Source: Bacteroidota bacterium (GTDB taxonomy: Bacteria; Bacteroidota; Bacteroidia; Chitinophagales; Chitinophagaceae). From it: DNA of 64,000 bases. Below, in pieces: positions 21,283-31,662 of this stretch (its first letter is position 1; each line of letters begins with the position of its first letter). The notes under the pieces are model-generated. The model was given only the letters and a program-made list of their open reading frames with translations, was not told the DNA's origin and did not search any database. Position numbers and translations under genes: made by a program. Location of the stretch: the NCBI GenBank assembly GCA_026391195.1, contig JAPLEI010000100.1, positions 22,256 to 86,255 of the forward strand, written 5' to 3'.

Positions 21283-22770
21283 CTAATGACTGGTAGCATG
21301 TTCCACCATCAACTCCCACTCTTTCAGCAAAGGATGCTGATGCTCTTTTTTCACAATAGCTTCCATCTTACGGATTATTTTTGGAAAGCGGCTGGCAATA
21401 TCTTCTCGTTCAGCAGGATCCCGCTCTAAATCGAATAACATCCAAGACTGCCCAGGATTTTTTCGGATGTCTTTTTTTACCCCTTTCCATTTCCCCATCC
21501 GAACTGCTAGTTGTCCGCCTGTTTCGGGAAACTCAAAGTATAAAAATGGATGTTGCTGCTGTGCAGCATTGTTTCCCAGTAAAGTAGGCAGCATAGAAAT
21601 GCCATCGGTTGCCGGAATAGTTTGCTGCGTAAGCGCTGCAAAAGTTGCCATCCAATCGTATTGAACCGAAATATGATCCGACACAGCACCCGCAGCAATA
21701 TGTCCGGGCCATCGGGCAATCATGGGTACGCGGATACCCCCTTCGAATAATTCTCCTTTGGTTCCCCGCAATGCACCATTGCTATTGAAAAAAGGCGTAT
21801 TGGCTCCGCCTATATCAAACGTAGCACCGTTATCACTCGAAAAAATTACCAGTGTATTGCTATCTAATTTTCGGTCAGCCAACAGTCCGAGTATTTTACC
21901 CACCTGGGCATCTAAATACGTAATCATAGCCGCATAGGCAGATAGGGGATATCGCTGGGGGGCATAGCCTTTTTGACCATAATAAGAACGCTCCTCAAAA
22001 ACTCCCTCGTATAATTTGCGCAACGAATCGGGTATCTGCAGAGAGAGATGCGGCAAAGTATAGGGTAGATATAGAAAGAAGGGTTCCTTGGCATGCTGCT
22101 CAATAAATCCCATCGCCTTTTCGGTTAGTTTATCGGGGGCATATATTTTCTGCTGATAATACGCAAATGCACTATCGGTAGCAGTTGTACTATCGATGGG
22201 CCGATGAACTTTTATTTCAGTATTACCCAGCATATCTTTTTTGCCATTATCCCATAAATGGGTAGGATAATAATTATGTGCCTGTTTTTGATCGAGGTAG
22301 CCATAGGCAACATCAAAGCCCTGACTATTGGGATTGCCGGAATTATTGTTCATGCCCAATCCCCATTTGCCAATGATAGCCGTAGCATACCCGGCCTGCT
22401 TTAGTAAGTGAGCCATTGTAAAAGTTCCGGCTGGCAAGGGCATTTGTCCTCGCTCGGTAGAATCGGCATAACCACCCAATTCAAAATTACCCCGAATGGC
22501 TGCGTGGCCTGGGTGCTTGCCGGTTAATAACATGCAACGAGAAGGGGCGCATACCGGTGCTCCGGCATAATGTTGCGTAAACCGAATGCCGGCTGCTGCC
22601 AACTGATCGAGATAAGGGGTTTTTATTTTTTGCTGTCCATACGATCCCAATTCGCCATAACCCAAATCATCCGCATATATAAAGACAATGTTAGGCCTAC
22701 GTTGGGCCCATGTAGAATTGACAACAAGCAGGAAAAGGGAAAAAATAATATGAAAACGATAATACTTCAA
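21283..22770 (-). CDS. Arylsulfatase
   Basis: RPNIVFIYADDLGYGELGSYGQ and the Cys-type motif CAPSRCMLLTGKHPGH. Confidence 0.94.
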   Translation of the reverse strand: MKYYRFHIIFSLFLLVVNSTWAQRRPNIVFIYADDLGYGELGSYGQQKIKTPYLDQLAAAGIRFTQHYAGAPVCAPSRCMLLTGKHPGHAAIRGNFELGGYADSTERGQMPLPAGTFTMAHLLKQAGYATAIIGKWGLGMNNNSGNPNSQGFDVAYGYLDQKQAHNYYPTHLWDNGKKDMLGNTEIKVHRPIDSTTATDSAFAYYQQKIYAPDKLTEKAMGFIEQHAKEPFFLYLPYTLPHLSLQIPDSLRKLYEGVFEERSYYGQKGYAPQRYPLSAYAAMITYLDAQVGKILGLLADRKLDSNTLVIFSSDNGATFDIGGANTPFFNSNGALRGTKGELFEGGIRVPMIARWPGHIAAGAVSDHISVQYDWMATFAALTQQTIPATDGISMLPTLLGNNAAQQQHPFLYFEFPETGGQLAVRMGKWKGVKKDIRKNPGQSWMLFDLERDPAEREDIASRFPKIIRKMEAIVKKEHQHPLLKEWELMVEHATSH

Positions 22771-22993
22771 AGCAGTCCAATATACCCTGAAAGTAATAAA
22801 GTAAATGCGTTTAAATGATTAATCAATATATATTAAAAATAGCATATTCATAAGCCCGTTTTTTCCATACTCGATTGCCGATTGAGTAAAAAAAGAATTT
22901 ATTAACATTTTAAATGAAAATTTTTAAATATTAATTATGTATATTAAATTGATTATCATTATTTTAGGCAGTTTGATTAAATTAATTTATTGA

Positions 22994-23027
22994 TTGACTC
23001 AAAAAAATTTATATTCCTTTAACTTTG
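22994..23027 (+). promoter_or_regulatory. Bacteroidota-type promoter upstream of susC-like gene
   Basis: TTG at 22994 and TAACTTTG at 23020-23027, matching the TAnnTTTG -7 motif. Confidence 0.55.
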
Positions 23028-23084
23028 CGTTCCCTATTTTGTTATAGGGATGTTAACAAAAGGACATTTAACTAAAACTACATT

Positions 23085-26081
23085 ATGAGAAAATTACTCA
23101 CAACACTTTTTTGTGTGTATGCGGTGCTGTTACAAGTAGCAGCCCAAAATCGCACGATTAAAGGAAAAGTTACTGATGCTAATAATTTGCCAGTAGCAAA
23201 TGCTTCAGTAGTTGTAACCGGTGCTACATCCGGAACCACCACCGATGCTGGTGGAAATTTTTCAATCAGTGTTCCTGCAAATGCAAAGTCACTGTCTATT
23301 TCCTCCTTAAATTTTGCCCCACAACAGGTATCCATTGGAGGTAAATCAACGATTGCTGTTTCAATGGCAGCAAAATCCAACGATTTACAAGAAGTGGTAG
23401 TTACTGGTTATGGTACATCTAAAAAATCAGATTTAACCGGATCAGTAACCACTGTGAAAGCTGCAGACATTGAAAACCTGCCTTTTTCTTCAGTTGATAA
23501 GGCCTTACAAGGTAAGGTAGCTGGTTTACAATCGGTGGCCGCTTCCGGACAACCCGGTGCTTCTCAAAATATTATTATCCGTGGAGTTAGTTCCATCAGC
23601 GGTAGTAATAACCCTTTATGGGTAATTGACGGTATTCCTGTGAATATTGGGGATGCCTCTCGCTTGCAGACCACTGCTAACTTATTAAGTACGCTCAATC
23701 CCAATGACATTGAAAGTATCTCTGTTTTAAAAGATGCTGCTTCTCAGTCTATCTACGGAAGCCGCGCTGCCAATGGAGTTATAGTAGTTACTACCAAAAA
23801 AGGTAAGGCCGGTAAAACCAAATTCAGATTCGATACTGAATTAGGTCAATCTAATACCGCTTATACTAACCCAGCTTACCGCCCACTGAATGCCCAGGAA
23901 TATGTAAATATTACTCGCGAAGGTTTGGTGAATTTAGGGGTAGCACAAGCAACCATTGATGCCACCCTGGCTTCATTAGGAAGTACCAGTGGAGTTGATT
24001 ATAACTGGTTAAACAATGTTAGCAGAAATGGTACCCAACAACAGTACAACTTTAGTGCAGATGGCGGTAACGATAAAACAACTTTTTATCTTTCCGGTGG
24101 ACGTTTTATTCAAGAAGGAACTACCATCAACTCGAAATTAACCCGAACCAACTTTAATGTTCGCATTAACAATAAAGCCACCGAACGCATAAATATTGGC
24201 TTTAACCTGAATGGTGGATATGTTAGTCAAAGAGCCCCACTGGCCGGTGGCGCTTTTGGTAATCCGGTTCTTTCTTCTTACTTCTTATTGCCTACTCGTT
24301 CTGCCTATAATACAGATGGCACTTACAATATCACCAATACAGGTGGCTTACACAACACCATCGCTTTAACAGAATGGGATAAGCGGTTTTTGAGACAAAC
24401 CTCTTTAAGAGGTAGCGTGTATGGAGAATATAAGATTTTCGAAAACCTGAAATTCAAAACTAATTTTGGCGTAGATTATAACGTATTGGAAGAAGATCAG
24501 TATAACAACCCATTACATGGTGATGGCGCCGCTTCAAACGGTAGAGCTTTTGCTTATTATACAAGATATTTCAACTGGGTATGGACCAATACCCTCGATT
24601 TGCAACAAAATATCACCAAAAATGGCGACCTGTCTTTGAATGCACAAATTGGTTATGAATCACAAAAATCAAATGGCTACTTTACCTCACTGCAGTCTCA
24701 ACAGTTTCCTCCTACCCTGGCGTTAACCTATCCTGCATCCGGTGCTAGTCCAACAACTGCCACCGCTTCGATTTCAGATTATTCATTTGCTTCTTCGTTT
24801 GCTACAGCAGCCATCAATTTCCAAAACAGATTTGTAATTTCAGGTAGCTTCCGTAGAGACGGTTCTTCTAAATTCAGCTCGAACTTTAAATATGGTAACT
24901 TTTATTCAATAGGAGGTACCTGGAATATTGATCGGGAGAAGTTTATGCAGAACAACCGGTTTTTCACTCAGCTGAAACTCCGTTCTTCTTATGGGGTGAA
25001 TGGTAACAATACTGCCATTGGTAACTACGACGCCTTACCATTATATGGTTATGGCTTTAATTACAACCAATTGCCAGGTAGTGCGCCTTCTAACGTAGGT
25101 AACCCTATTTTATCTTGGGAATTGAATAAGCCATTCAATATCGGCTTAGACATGAGTTTCTTAAAAAGCAGAGTAAGCATCACTGCTGAATACTATACCA
25201 GAACTACTTCCGACCTTTTATTAGGAGTTCCGCTTTCCAGAACTTCCGGATTCAGCACTGCCACCCGGAACATCGGTTCTATGGAAAACAAAGGATTTGA
25301 ACTTACATTAAATGTTATACCAGTTCAAACTAAGAACACTCGTTGGGATATAGATTTCAACTTTGCGAATAATAAAAATCAGGTGTTGAGTTTACCAGAT
25401 GGTAACGACATCGTGAATGGATCTTTCCTAATCAGACAAGGCGTTGCCCTCAACTCTTTCTTCTTAAGAGAGTGGGCTGGTGTTGATGCTGCCAACGGAG
25501 ATCCACTTTGGTATGCAGATGACAAAAGAGGTTCAACTACAAATATTTATCCAGGAGTTGCTGCCAGAGTAATTGCAGGTAACGCCCAGCCAAAATATTT
25601 TGGATCATTGGCTACCAGCGTAAACTTTAAAGGGTTCTATCTGCAAGTTTCCTTCTACTACAACTACGGTAATAAAGTGTATGATACCTGGGGAAGCTAT
25701 TACTTAGGATCTGGATTTGGAGCCGTGTATAATAAAGTAGCTCGTCAAATGAATCGTTGGATGAAACCAGGCGATGTTACCGATATTCCTAAATACATCT
25801 ACAACGGTAATAAAAACTTCCAAAGTTCTTCAACCTTCTACTTGAACGATGGCGATTTTGTTCGCTTACGTGAATTACAAGTTGGGTATACGATACCAAA
25901 AGAAGTATTAGCAAAAGCGAAAATTACCAGTGCTAACTTCTATGTGAGAGGAACGAACCTGTTTACTTGGGTAAAAGACAAAAACATACCTTTTGATCCA
26001 GAGCAAGGAACAGGAAGCGCCACTAACTTGAACGTTTTTATTCCGAGAACAGTTACTGTAGGACTTAATATCACTTTTTAA
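23085..26081 (+). CDS. SusC/RagA-family TonB-dependent receptor
   Basis: IKGKVTDANNLPVANASVVVTG, GYGTSKKSDLTGSV, YGSRAANGVIVVTTKKGKAGKT. Confidence 0.96.
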   Translation: MRKLLTTLFCVYAVLLQVAAQNRTIKGKVTDANNLPVANASVVVTGATSGTTTDAGGNFSISVPANAKSLSISSLNFAPQQVSIGGKSTIAVSMAAKSNDLQEVVVTGYGTSKKSDLTGSVTTVKAADIENLPFSSVDKALQGKVAGLQSVAASGQPGASQNIIIRGVSSISGSNNPLWVIDGIPVNIGDASRLQTTANLLSTLNPNDIESISVLKDAASQSIYGSRAANGVIVVTTKKGKAGKTKFRFDTELGQSNTAYTNPAYRPLNAQEYVNITREGLVNLGVAQATIDATLASLGSTSGVDYNWLNNVSRNGTQQQYNFSADGGNDKTTFYLSGGRFIQEGTTINSKLTRTNFNVRINNKATERINIGFNLNGGYVSQRAPLAGGAFGNPVLSSYFLLPTRSAYNTDGTYNITNTGGLHNTIALTEWDKRFLRQTSLRGSVYGEYKIFENLKFKTNFGVDYNVLEEDQYNNPLHGDGAASNGRAFAYYTRYFNWVWTNTLDLQQNITKNGDLSLNAQIGYESQKSNGYFTSLQSQQFPPTLALTYPASGASPTTATASISDYSFASSFATAAINFQNRFVISGSFRRDGSSKFSSNFKYGNFYSIGGTWNIDREKFMQNNRFFTQLKLRSSYGVNGNNTAIGNYDALPLYGYGFNYNQLPGSAPSNVGNPILSWELNKPFNIGLDMSFLKSRVSITAEYYTRTTSDLLLGVPLSRTSGFSTATRNIGSMENKGFELTLNVIPVQTKNTRWDIDFNFANNKNQVLSLPDGNDIVNGSFLIRQGVALNSFFLREWAGVDAANGDPLWYADDKRGSTTNIYPGVAARVIAGNAQPKYFGSLATSVNFKGFYLQVSFYYNYGNKVYDTWGSYYLGSGFGAVYNKVARQMNRWMKPGDVTDIPKYIYNGNKNFQSSSTFYLNDGDFVRLRELQVGYTIPKEVLAKAKITSANFYVRGTNLFTWVKDKNIPFDPEQGTGSATNLNVFIPRTVTVGLNITF

Positions 26082-26109
26082 TTAATACAGATAACTTAAA
26101 TAATTATAT

Positions 26110-27519
26110 ATGAAACATAACATAACCACTAAACTGTTACCCATTGTAATATTACTGGTAACAATGGCCTCCTGTAGTAAGAGTTTTGTTGAATTAACTC
26201 CTCCCACTTCTCTTACCCCTTCACAGGCTTTATCAACTGAAGCGGATTTGCTGGTTGCTCTTCGGGGTGCCTATGCCGGTTTGCGCGGAGTTGATTTTTA
26301 CGGAAGATCTATCCCAGTAATGGGTGATATCATGGCCGACAATGCGTATCAATCTGCATTGAACACCAACCGATATACTTTCTTCAACGACTACAGCACC
26401 ACCAAGGGCTGTACCGCCGGAGACGGAAATGTATTGGGAATGTGGACTTCTGGATACAGCACTATTCTGCGTGCGAATAATATTATCAATTCGAGCTTAG
26501 CTGCTAATGCAAATATTGATCAATATAAAGGAGAAGCATATGCTATTAGAGCATTGTGCTATTTCACACTGGTACGTAATTTCGCTACTCCGTATGCTGA
26601 CAATCCTGCTGCTTTAGGTGTTCCTATAGTCACTACCTATAACCCAGATTTAAAGCCCGGCAGAAGCAAAGTATCTGAAGTATATGCTCTGATGATAGAC
26701 GACTTAAACAAGGCGTATACCTTGATGACTAAATACTCAAACTCTTCTCAATTCAGCAAATACGCTGCCAAAGGTCTTCAGGCAAAAATATACCTGAATA
26801 TGGGAGATAAAACCAATGCAAAAGCAGCCGCACTGGATGTGATTAACAATGGTGGATTTACCCTGGTTACTCCAACTACCCACGCTGCCTATTGGGCAAG
26901 TGCAACCGTTAGAACAGATAAGTTAGAAACCCTGTTTGAGGTTTCTTCTGATGCGGTTGCTAACCTGGCATTTGATGCTCTTAGCTACCTGTATAGCCAG
27001 GCAGGAAACTACGGAGACTTGCTTTGTGCAGATGATTTGTACAATTCTTTTGATGCAACCGATGCTAGAAAAGCACTTTATTTTCCAACAACCCGTGCAG
27101 GAGTTCCTGTATTTGGTGTTAATAAATATCCTGTTATTTCCGGCGACCTGAGCGATACGAAAGTATTACGCCTAAGTGAACTGTATTTAATCGCTTCTGA
27201 AGCTTCTTTGCCAGCAAATGAAGGAGATGCATTAACGTATGTTAATTTTCTAACTTTCAGAAGAGGCGCAAATACAATTACTTCCTCAGGAACTCAGTTG
27301 TTCGAAGATGTTATCAAAGAAAGAAGAAAAGAACTGGCATTTGAAGGAGATCGCTTCCACGATTACCAGCGCTTGAAAAGAGATATCACTCGCTCTACTA
27401 ACTATCCGGCTACTTCCAGAAGTATCCCTTACTCTACTTTTAGAAGATTACTTCCAATTCCACAAACAGAAGTGGATGCAAATCCTACGATAAAAGCACA
27501 GCAAAATCCTGGCTATTAA
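26110..27519 (+). CDS. SusD/RagB-family outer-membrane lipoprotein
   Basis: Lipobox MASCSKSF; RALCYFTLVRNFATPYAD; ERRKELAFEGDRFHDYQRLKR; C-terminal LLPIPQTEVDANP. Confidence 0.96.
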   Translation: MKHNITTKLLPIVILLVTMASCSKSFVELTPPTSLTPSQALSTEADLLVALRGAYAGLRGVDFYGRSIPVMGDIMADNAYQSALNTNRYTFFNDYSTTKGCTAGDGNVLGMWTSGYSTILRANNIINSSLAANANIDQYKGEAYAIRALCYFTLVRNFATPYADNPAALGVPIVTTYNPDLKPGRSKVSEVYALMIDDLNKAYTLMTKYSNSSQFSKYAAKGLQAKIYLNMGDKTNAKAAALDVINNGGFTLVTPTTHAAYWASATVRTDKLETLFEVSSDAVANLAFDALSYLYSQAGNYGDLLCADDLYNSFDATDARKALYFPTTRAGVPVFGVNKYPVISGDLSDTKVLRLSELYLIASEASLPANEGDALTYVNFLTFRRGANTITSSGTQLFEDVIKERRKELAFEGDRFHDYQRLKRDITRSTNYPATSRSIPYSTFRRLLPIPQTEVDANPTIKAQQNPGY

Positions 27520-27540
27520 TCGTTTACTACTTTTTATTAA

Positions 27541-27568
27541 AGGCTGCCCACTGGGCAGCCTTTTTTTT
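27541..27568 (+). terminator. Rho-independent terminator after the susCD pair
   Basis: GGCTGCCCA CTGGGCAGCC followed by an 8-T run. Confidence 0.9.
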
Positions 27569-27626
27569 GCGGTTGACTAGCTATAAAAAAAATACTAGCT
27601 TTATAAAAATATTTAATCCGATAGCG

Positions 27627-28286
27627 ATGAAAAAAAGTTTATTGAGTGTATTGCTGCTGGGGTATCTCTCAGGCTTTAGCCAAAACATTACCCAACTAAG
27701 TGATCCCGTTACCAATAAAAACTTTTCACTGGAGAAGTATTCAGAAATTAAAGGGAGTCCATTTATGATTGATAAATGGATCGAGGGCAGCGTAACCACC
27801 CCCAAGGGCATTTACCAAAAACTCTTGCTAAAATTTAATGCCTACGACAACCTGCTGATTTTTAATAACAACGATGAACCCTACGAATTTCAGGAGACCA
27901 TTCTAGCCTTCTCACTAATGCCTAAAACTGGAGACAACGCATCCAATCTCAATTTTAAAAACGGCATTTCGGCTAACGGCATCCAGCCACAACAATTTAT
28001 ACAAGTGCTCGAAGAGGGAAAGATTAATCTGTATAAATATTTCGGCAAACAGGTATCTGAAATGAGCGAAATCAATGCAGGAATGGTTAAAACCTTTACC
28101 CCCAATATTAAATATTATATTGGCAATTCAGCTAACCTGAAATTTACTAAACTAAACAGTAACGAATGTTTACAACTGATGGCCGACAAAAAAGAGTTGA
28201 TTGATAAATATCTTGCCGAGAAAAAACTATCCCTGAAAAAAGAAAGTGATTTTGTTGAAATCATACATTATTACAATAGCCTTTAA
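27627..28286 (+). CDS. Hypothetical secreted protein
   Basis: Signal peptide MKKSLLSVLLLGYLSGFSQ; continuous ORF. Confidence 0.6.
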   Translation: MKKSLLSVLLLGYLSGFSQNITQLSDPVTNKNFSLEKYSEIKGSPFMIDKWIEGSVTTPKGIYQKLLLKFNAYDNLLIFNNNDEPYEFQETILAFSLMPKTGDNASNLNFKNGISANGIQPQQFIQVLEEGKINLYKYFGKQVSEMSEINAGMVKTFTPNIKYYIGNSANLKFTKLNSNECLQLMADKKELIDKYLAEKKLSLKKESDFVEIIHYYNSL

Positions 28287-28426
28287 GTGCAATAGGATAA
28301 TAATGCCTATCCCATTATCAATATTGCCGTAGCATCCCTCCAGCAGATATCGAAGGGGCATCCCACTAAAGTAAATGCCTGATTAGCTACTGTGATAAAA
28401 ACGAAATCACCCAAGGCAGTTTACTA

Positions 28427-28822
28427 CTACTTAAATCCTAGCTCCCGCAACCTTTTATAGCGCAAGGTGTCGGCAGAACCCCTTTCTGTAATTAACCGGA
28501 TCAACTTGCCGGAAGGACAAGTACACGACAAACAACTGGACAGCTGAGTACTATCCTTTATTATCATAAATCGGCTGGTTTGGTCCAATAAGCTAAGCGA
28601 ATCAAGATACCGATATGCCATCAGTGCAGTACTTGAATCAGTTTTACCATACCCCCAAACATCGGCACATTGGGTTTGTTTGTATATCAATGAAGTATCA
28701 TTGAATGGAGGAGAAGTGCAGCCACCATCGGGGCCAATACCAATCTTGTCACATGAAATCATACCAGTTAGTAAAATAAATACCGCAGATAGGGTAACTA
28801 ACATAGACTTCCGCATAAGCAT
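28427..28822 (-). CDS. Hypothetical lipoprotein
   Basis: MLMRKSMLVTLSAVFILLTGMISCDK lipobox. Confidence 0.55.
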   Translation of the reverse strand: MLMRKSMLVTLSAVFILLTGMISCDKIGIGPDGGCTSPPFNDTSLIYKQTQCADVWGYGKTDSSTALMAYRYLDSLSLLDQTSRFMIIKDSTQLSSCLSCTCPSGKLIRLITERGSADTLRYKRLRELGFK

Positions 28823-28903
28823 AATTTTAAAAATGAGACAGTTTTCGGATATCCAACTCCGTTTTTTCAGTCAATTTCGTATCTTTTGGCACGCTTTTAC
28901 CCC

Positions 28904-31657
28904 ATGACGCTGCCTGGCATTAAAAAAAAATACCTATTGTTAATCGGATTGCTATTATTGGTAGCATCCGCCTGGTATTTTTCTGATACGCCGGTAGACT
29001 ATAATGCCGACATCAAACCCCTGTTGAATAAAAAATGTATTACCTGCCATGGTGGGGTTAAAAAGCAGGGGGGATTCAGTTTGCTGTTTCAAGAAGAAGC
29101 CCTCGCACCAGCCAAATCGGGTAAAAAAGCCATCGTTCCCTACCACCCCGAAGAAAGTGAAATGATCCGCCGCCTCACCCTCTCCGATCCGGAAGAAAGG
29201 ATGCCCTATCAGCACGAAGCCCTCACCCCCACAGAAGTTTCCTTGCTCAAACGCTGGATCAAACAAGGTGCCCCCTGGGGTAAACACTGGGCCTATGTGC
29301 CGGTGAAGGCACCCCAAATTCCCGTTATCAATCATTGGTACTCACCCGGAAATGGCAACCGCTGGGCACAAAACCCCATCGACCATTATATTTGGCAATC
29401 CCTTCAAACACAAAACCTTTCCCCCTCACCCACTGCAGACAAAGCCACGCTTCTCCGAAGAGCTTCCCTCGACCTTACAGGTATGCTTCCTACTGAAACC
29501 CTTGCCAAAAAATTTCTCTCCAACAAACAACCCCTCGAATACGCTTCTCTGATTGATTCCCTGCTGGCATCTCCCCACTTCGGAGAAAAATGGGCCTCGG
29601 TTTGGATGGACCTAGCCCGCTATGCCGATACCAAAGGGTACGAACGCGACGACAGACGCTCTATCTGGCGTTACCGCGACTGGTTAATTCAATCATTCAA
29701 TAACAACAAGCCCTATAACGAATTTATTACAGAACAACTGGCCGGCGACCTGCTACCGAATCCATCCACCGATCAATTAATCGCAACCGCCTTCCATCGG
29801 AACACCCTTACCAATGATGAAGGAGGAACCGATAATGAAGAATTTAGAACCGCCGCAGTAATTGATCGTGTAAACACTACCTGGGAAACCTTAATGGGCA
29901 CCACTTTTGCCTGCGTTCAATGCCATAGCCATCCCTATGATCCCTTTAAACACGAAGAATATTATCAGTTTCTGGCATTTTTCAATAATACCCGCGATGA
30001 AGATACTTATGCCGATTACCCGCTGCTGAGAGAGTTTCATGGGAAAGACAGTTTACATTTTAAAGAAGTAACCGCTTTTCTTCAACAAAATGCACCAAAA
30101 AGAGCCCATGAGATTGGCTTCTTTCTCGCTACCGGTCAACCCGCCCTAAACTCCATCGCCGCCGACCAATTGGTGAACAGCGCCCTAACCGATACAAAAT
30201 GGTTGGTAATGCGCAACCACAGCGAAGCACGCATACCCAAAAGCCCTTTTGAAAATCATACCCAACTTGTATTCAATTATAAAACCTGGAAAGCCGGGGG
30301 TAAATTACAATTGAGATCCGATGCATCTAATGGTCCTCTTCTTGCTTCGATTCCGCTAACCAATACGGGCGGTAAATGGATGATACTTCAAATTAACCTG
30401 CCCACGCTGGCTGGCAACCACGACTGCTATCTACAATATAATAATACATCAACACGCGATCCATTAGAGACCGGCATTCAGTTCGACTGGTTCTTTTTTA
30501 CTGACCCTTTTCCCGGAAAAGGTTTACCAGGATATGATAGTGCCTATACCTATTATCAGCAACTGATGCAACCAAGTACAGCTACCTATACTCCTATTAT
30601 GGTGGAGAATCCCGAAGGCTTTAGGCGCAACACCTATGTATTCGAAAGAGGCAATTGGCTGGTGAAAGGGAAGCAAGTAACCGCAGATATTCCTGCCTAC
30701 CTGGGCAAACTTCCTGCAGGTGAAACCCGCAACCGATTGGCACTGGCCCGTTGGATAACCAGCGAAAACAATCCACTTACCGCCCGTGCACTCGTGAACC
30801 GAATATGGGAACAATTTTTTGGAAAGGGCCTCGTAGAAACCCTGGAAGATTTGGGTACCCAAGGCGCACAACCCACACACCCCGAATTGCTCGATTATCT
30901 TGCCTGGCAACTAGTACATACGTATCGGTGGGATATGAAAAAACTGATGCGCGAAATTTTACTGTCGGCCACCTACCAACAAAATAGCGCACCCACCAAA
31001 GAAACCCTTGCGAAAGACCCTACTAATAAATGGTATGCCCGCGGCCCGCGCATTCGCCTGAGTGCCGAGCAGGTGCGCGACCAGGCTTTGTGTGTGAGCA
31101 GCCAACTAAATACAAAAATGTTTGGTGCCGGCGTATTTCCGTATCAGCCCGAAGGTGTTTGGATGTCGCCATATAATGGGGCCACCTGGAAAATGAATGA
31201 AGATGGAGATCAATATCGAAGAGCAGTATATACCTATTGGAAAAGATCATCCCCCTATCCTTCTCTCATAAATTTCGATGGACCTACCCATGAAGTTTGC
31301 ACCGCCCGCAGAATCCGCACCAACACGCCGTTGCAATCACTTACCACGTTAAACGATTCGGCATATGTAGATTTGTGTAGAGCCTTTGCTTTTGCAACCG
31401 TTGCCCTTCCAGCAAATTCGTTTGCCGAAAAAATGCAACTGGCTTATCAAAAAGTTTTATTTGCACCCATACCATCTACTACATTAGCTGCTCTGCAAAA
31501 ACTATATCAACAATCTGTTCAATACTATCAATCCCATCCAGAAAGTATCTCACTAATAACCGGCAATCAGGCTACCCATCAACAACCTGCAGATGCTGCT
31601 TGGATAGTAGTGATGAATGCGCTGATGAACTTGGATGAAGTACTAACCAAAAATTAA
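28904..31657 (+). CDS. PSCyt1 (planctomycete-type cytochrome) / DUF1549 / DUF1553 protein
   Basis: CITCHGGVKKQGG heme motif; DLARYADTKGYERDDRRSIWRYRDW; NRIWEQFFGKGLVETLEDLGTQGAQPTHPELLDYLA; CVQCHSHPYDP. Confidence 0.92.
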   Translation: MTLPGIKKKYLLLIGLLLLVASAWYFSDTPVDYNADIKPLLNKKCITCHGGVKKQGGFSLLFQEEALAPAKSGKKAIVPYHPEESEMIRRLTLSDPEERMPYQHEALTPTEVSLLKRWIKQGAPWGKHWAYVPVKAPQIPVINHWYSPGNGNRWAQNPIDHYIWQSLQTQNLSPSPTADKATLLRRASLDLTGMLPTETLAKKFLSNKQPLEYASLIDSLLASPHFGEKWASVWMDLARYADTKGYERDDRRSIWRYRDWLIQSFNNNKPYNEFITEQLAGDLLPNPSTDQLIATAFHRNTLTNDEGGTDNEEFRTAAVIDRVNTTWETLMGTTFACVQCHSHPYDPFKHEEYYQFLAFFNNTRDEDTYADYPLLREFHGKDSLHFKEVTAFLQQNAPKRAHEIGFFLATGQPALNSIAADQLVNSALTDTKWLVMRNHSEARIPKSPFENHTQLVFNYKTWKAGGKLQLRSDASNGPLLASIPLTNTGGKWMILQINLPTLAGNHDCYLQYNNTSTRDPLETGIQFDWFFFTDPFPGKGLPGYDSAYTYYQQLMQPSTATYTPIMVENPEGFRRNTYVFERGNWLVKGKQVTADIPAYLGKLPAGETRNRLALARWITSENNPLTARALVNRIWEQFFGKGLVETLEDLGTQGAQPTHPELLDYLAWQLVHTYRWDMKKLMREILLSATYQQNSAPTKETLAKDPTNKWYARGPRIRLSAEQVRDQALCVSSQLNTKMFGAGVFPYQPEGVWMSPYNGATWKMNEDGDQYRRAVYTYWKRSSPYPSLINFDGPTHEVCTARRIRTNTPLQSLTTLNDSAYVDLCRAFAFATVALPANSFAEKMQLAYQKVLFAPIPSTTLAALQKLYQQSVQYYQSHPESISLITGNQATHQQPADAAWIVVMNALMNLDEVLTKN

Positions 31658-31662
31658 ATCGC

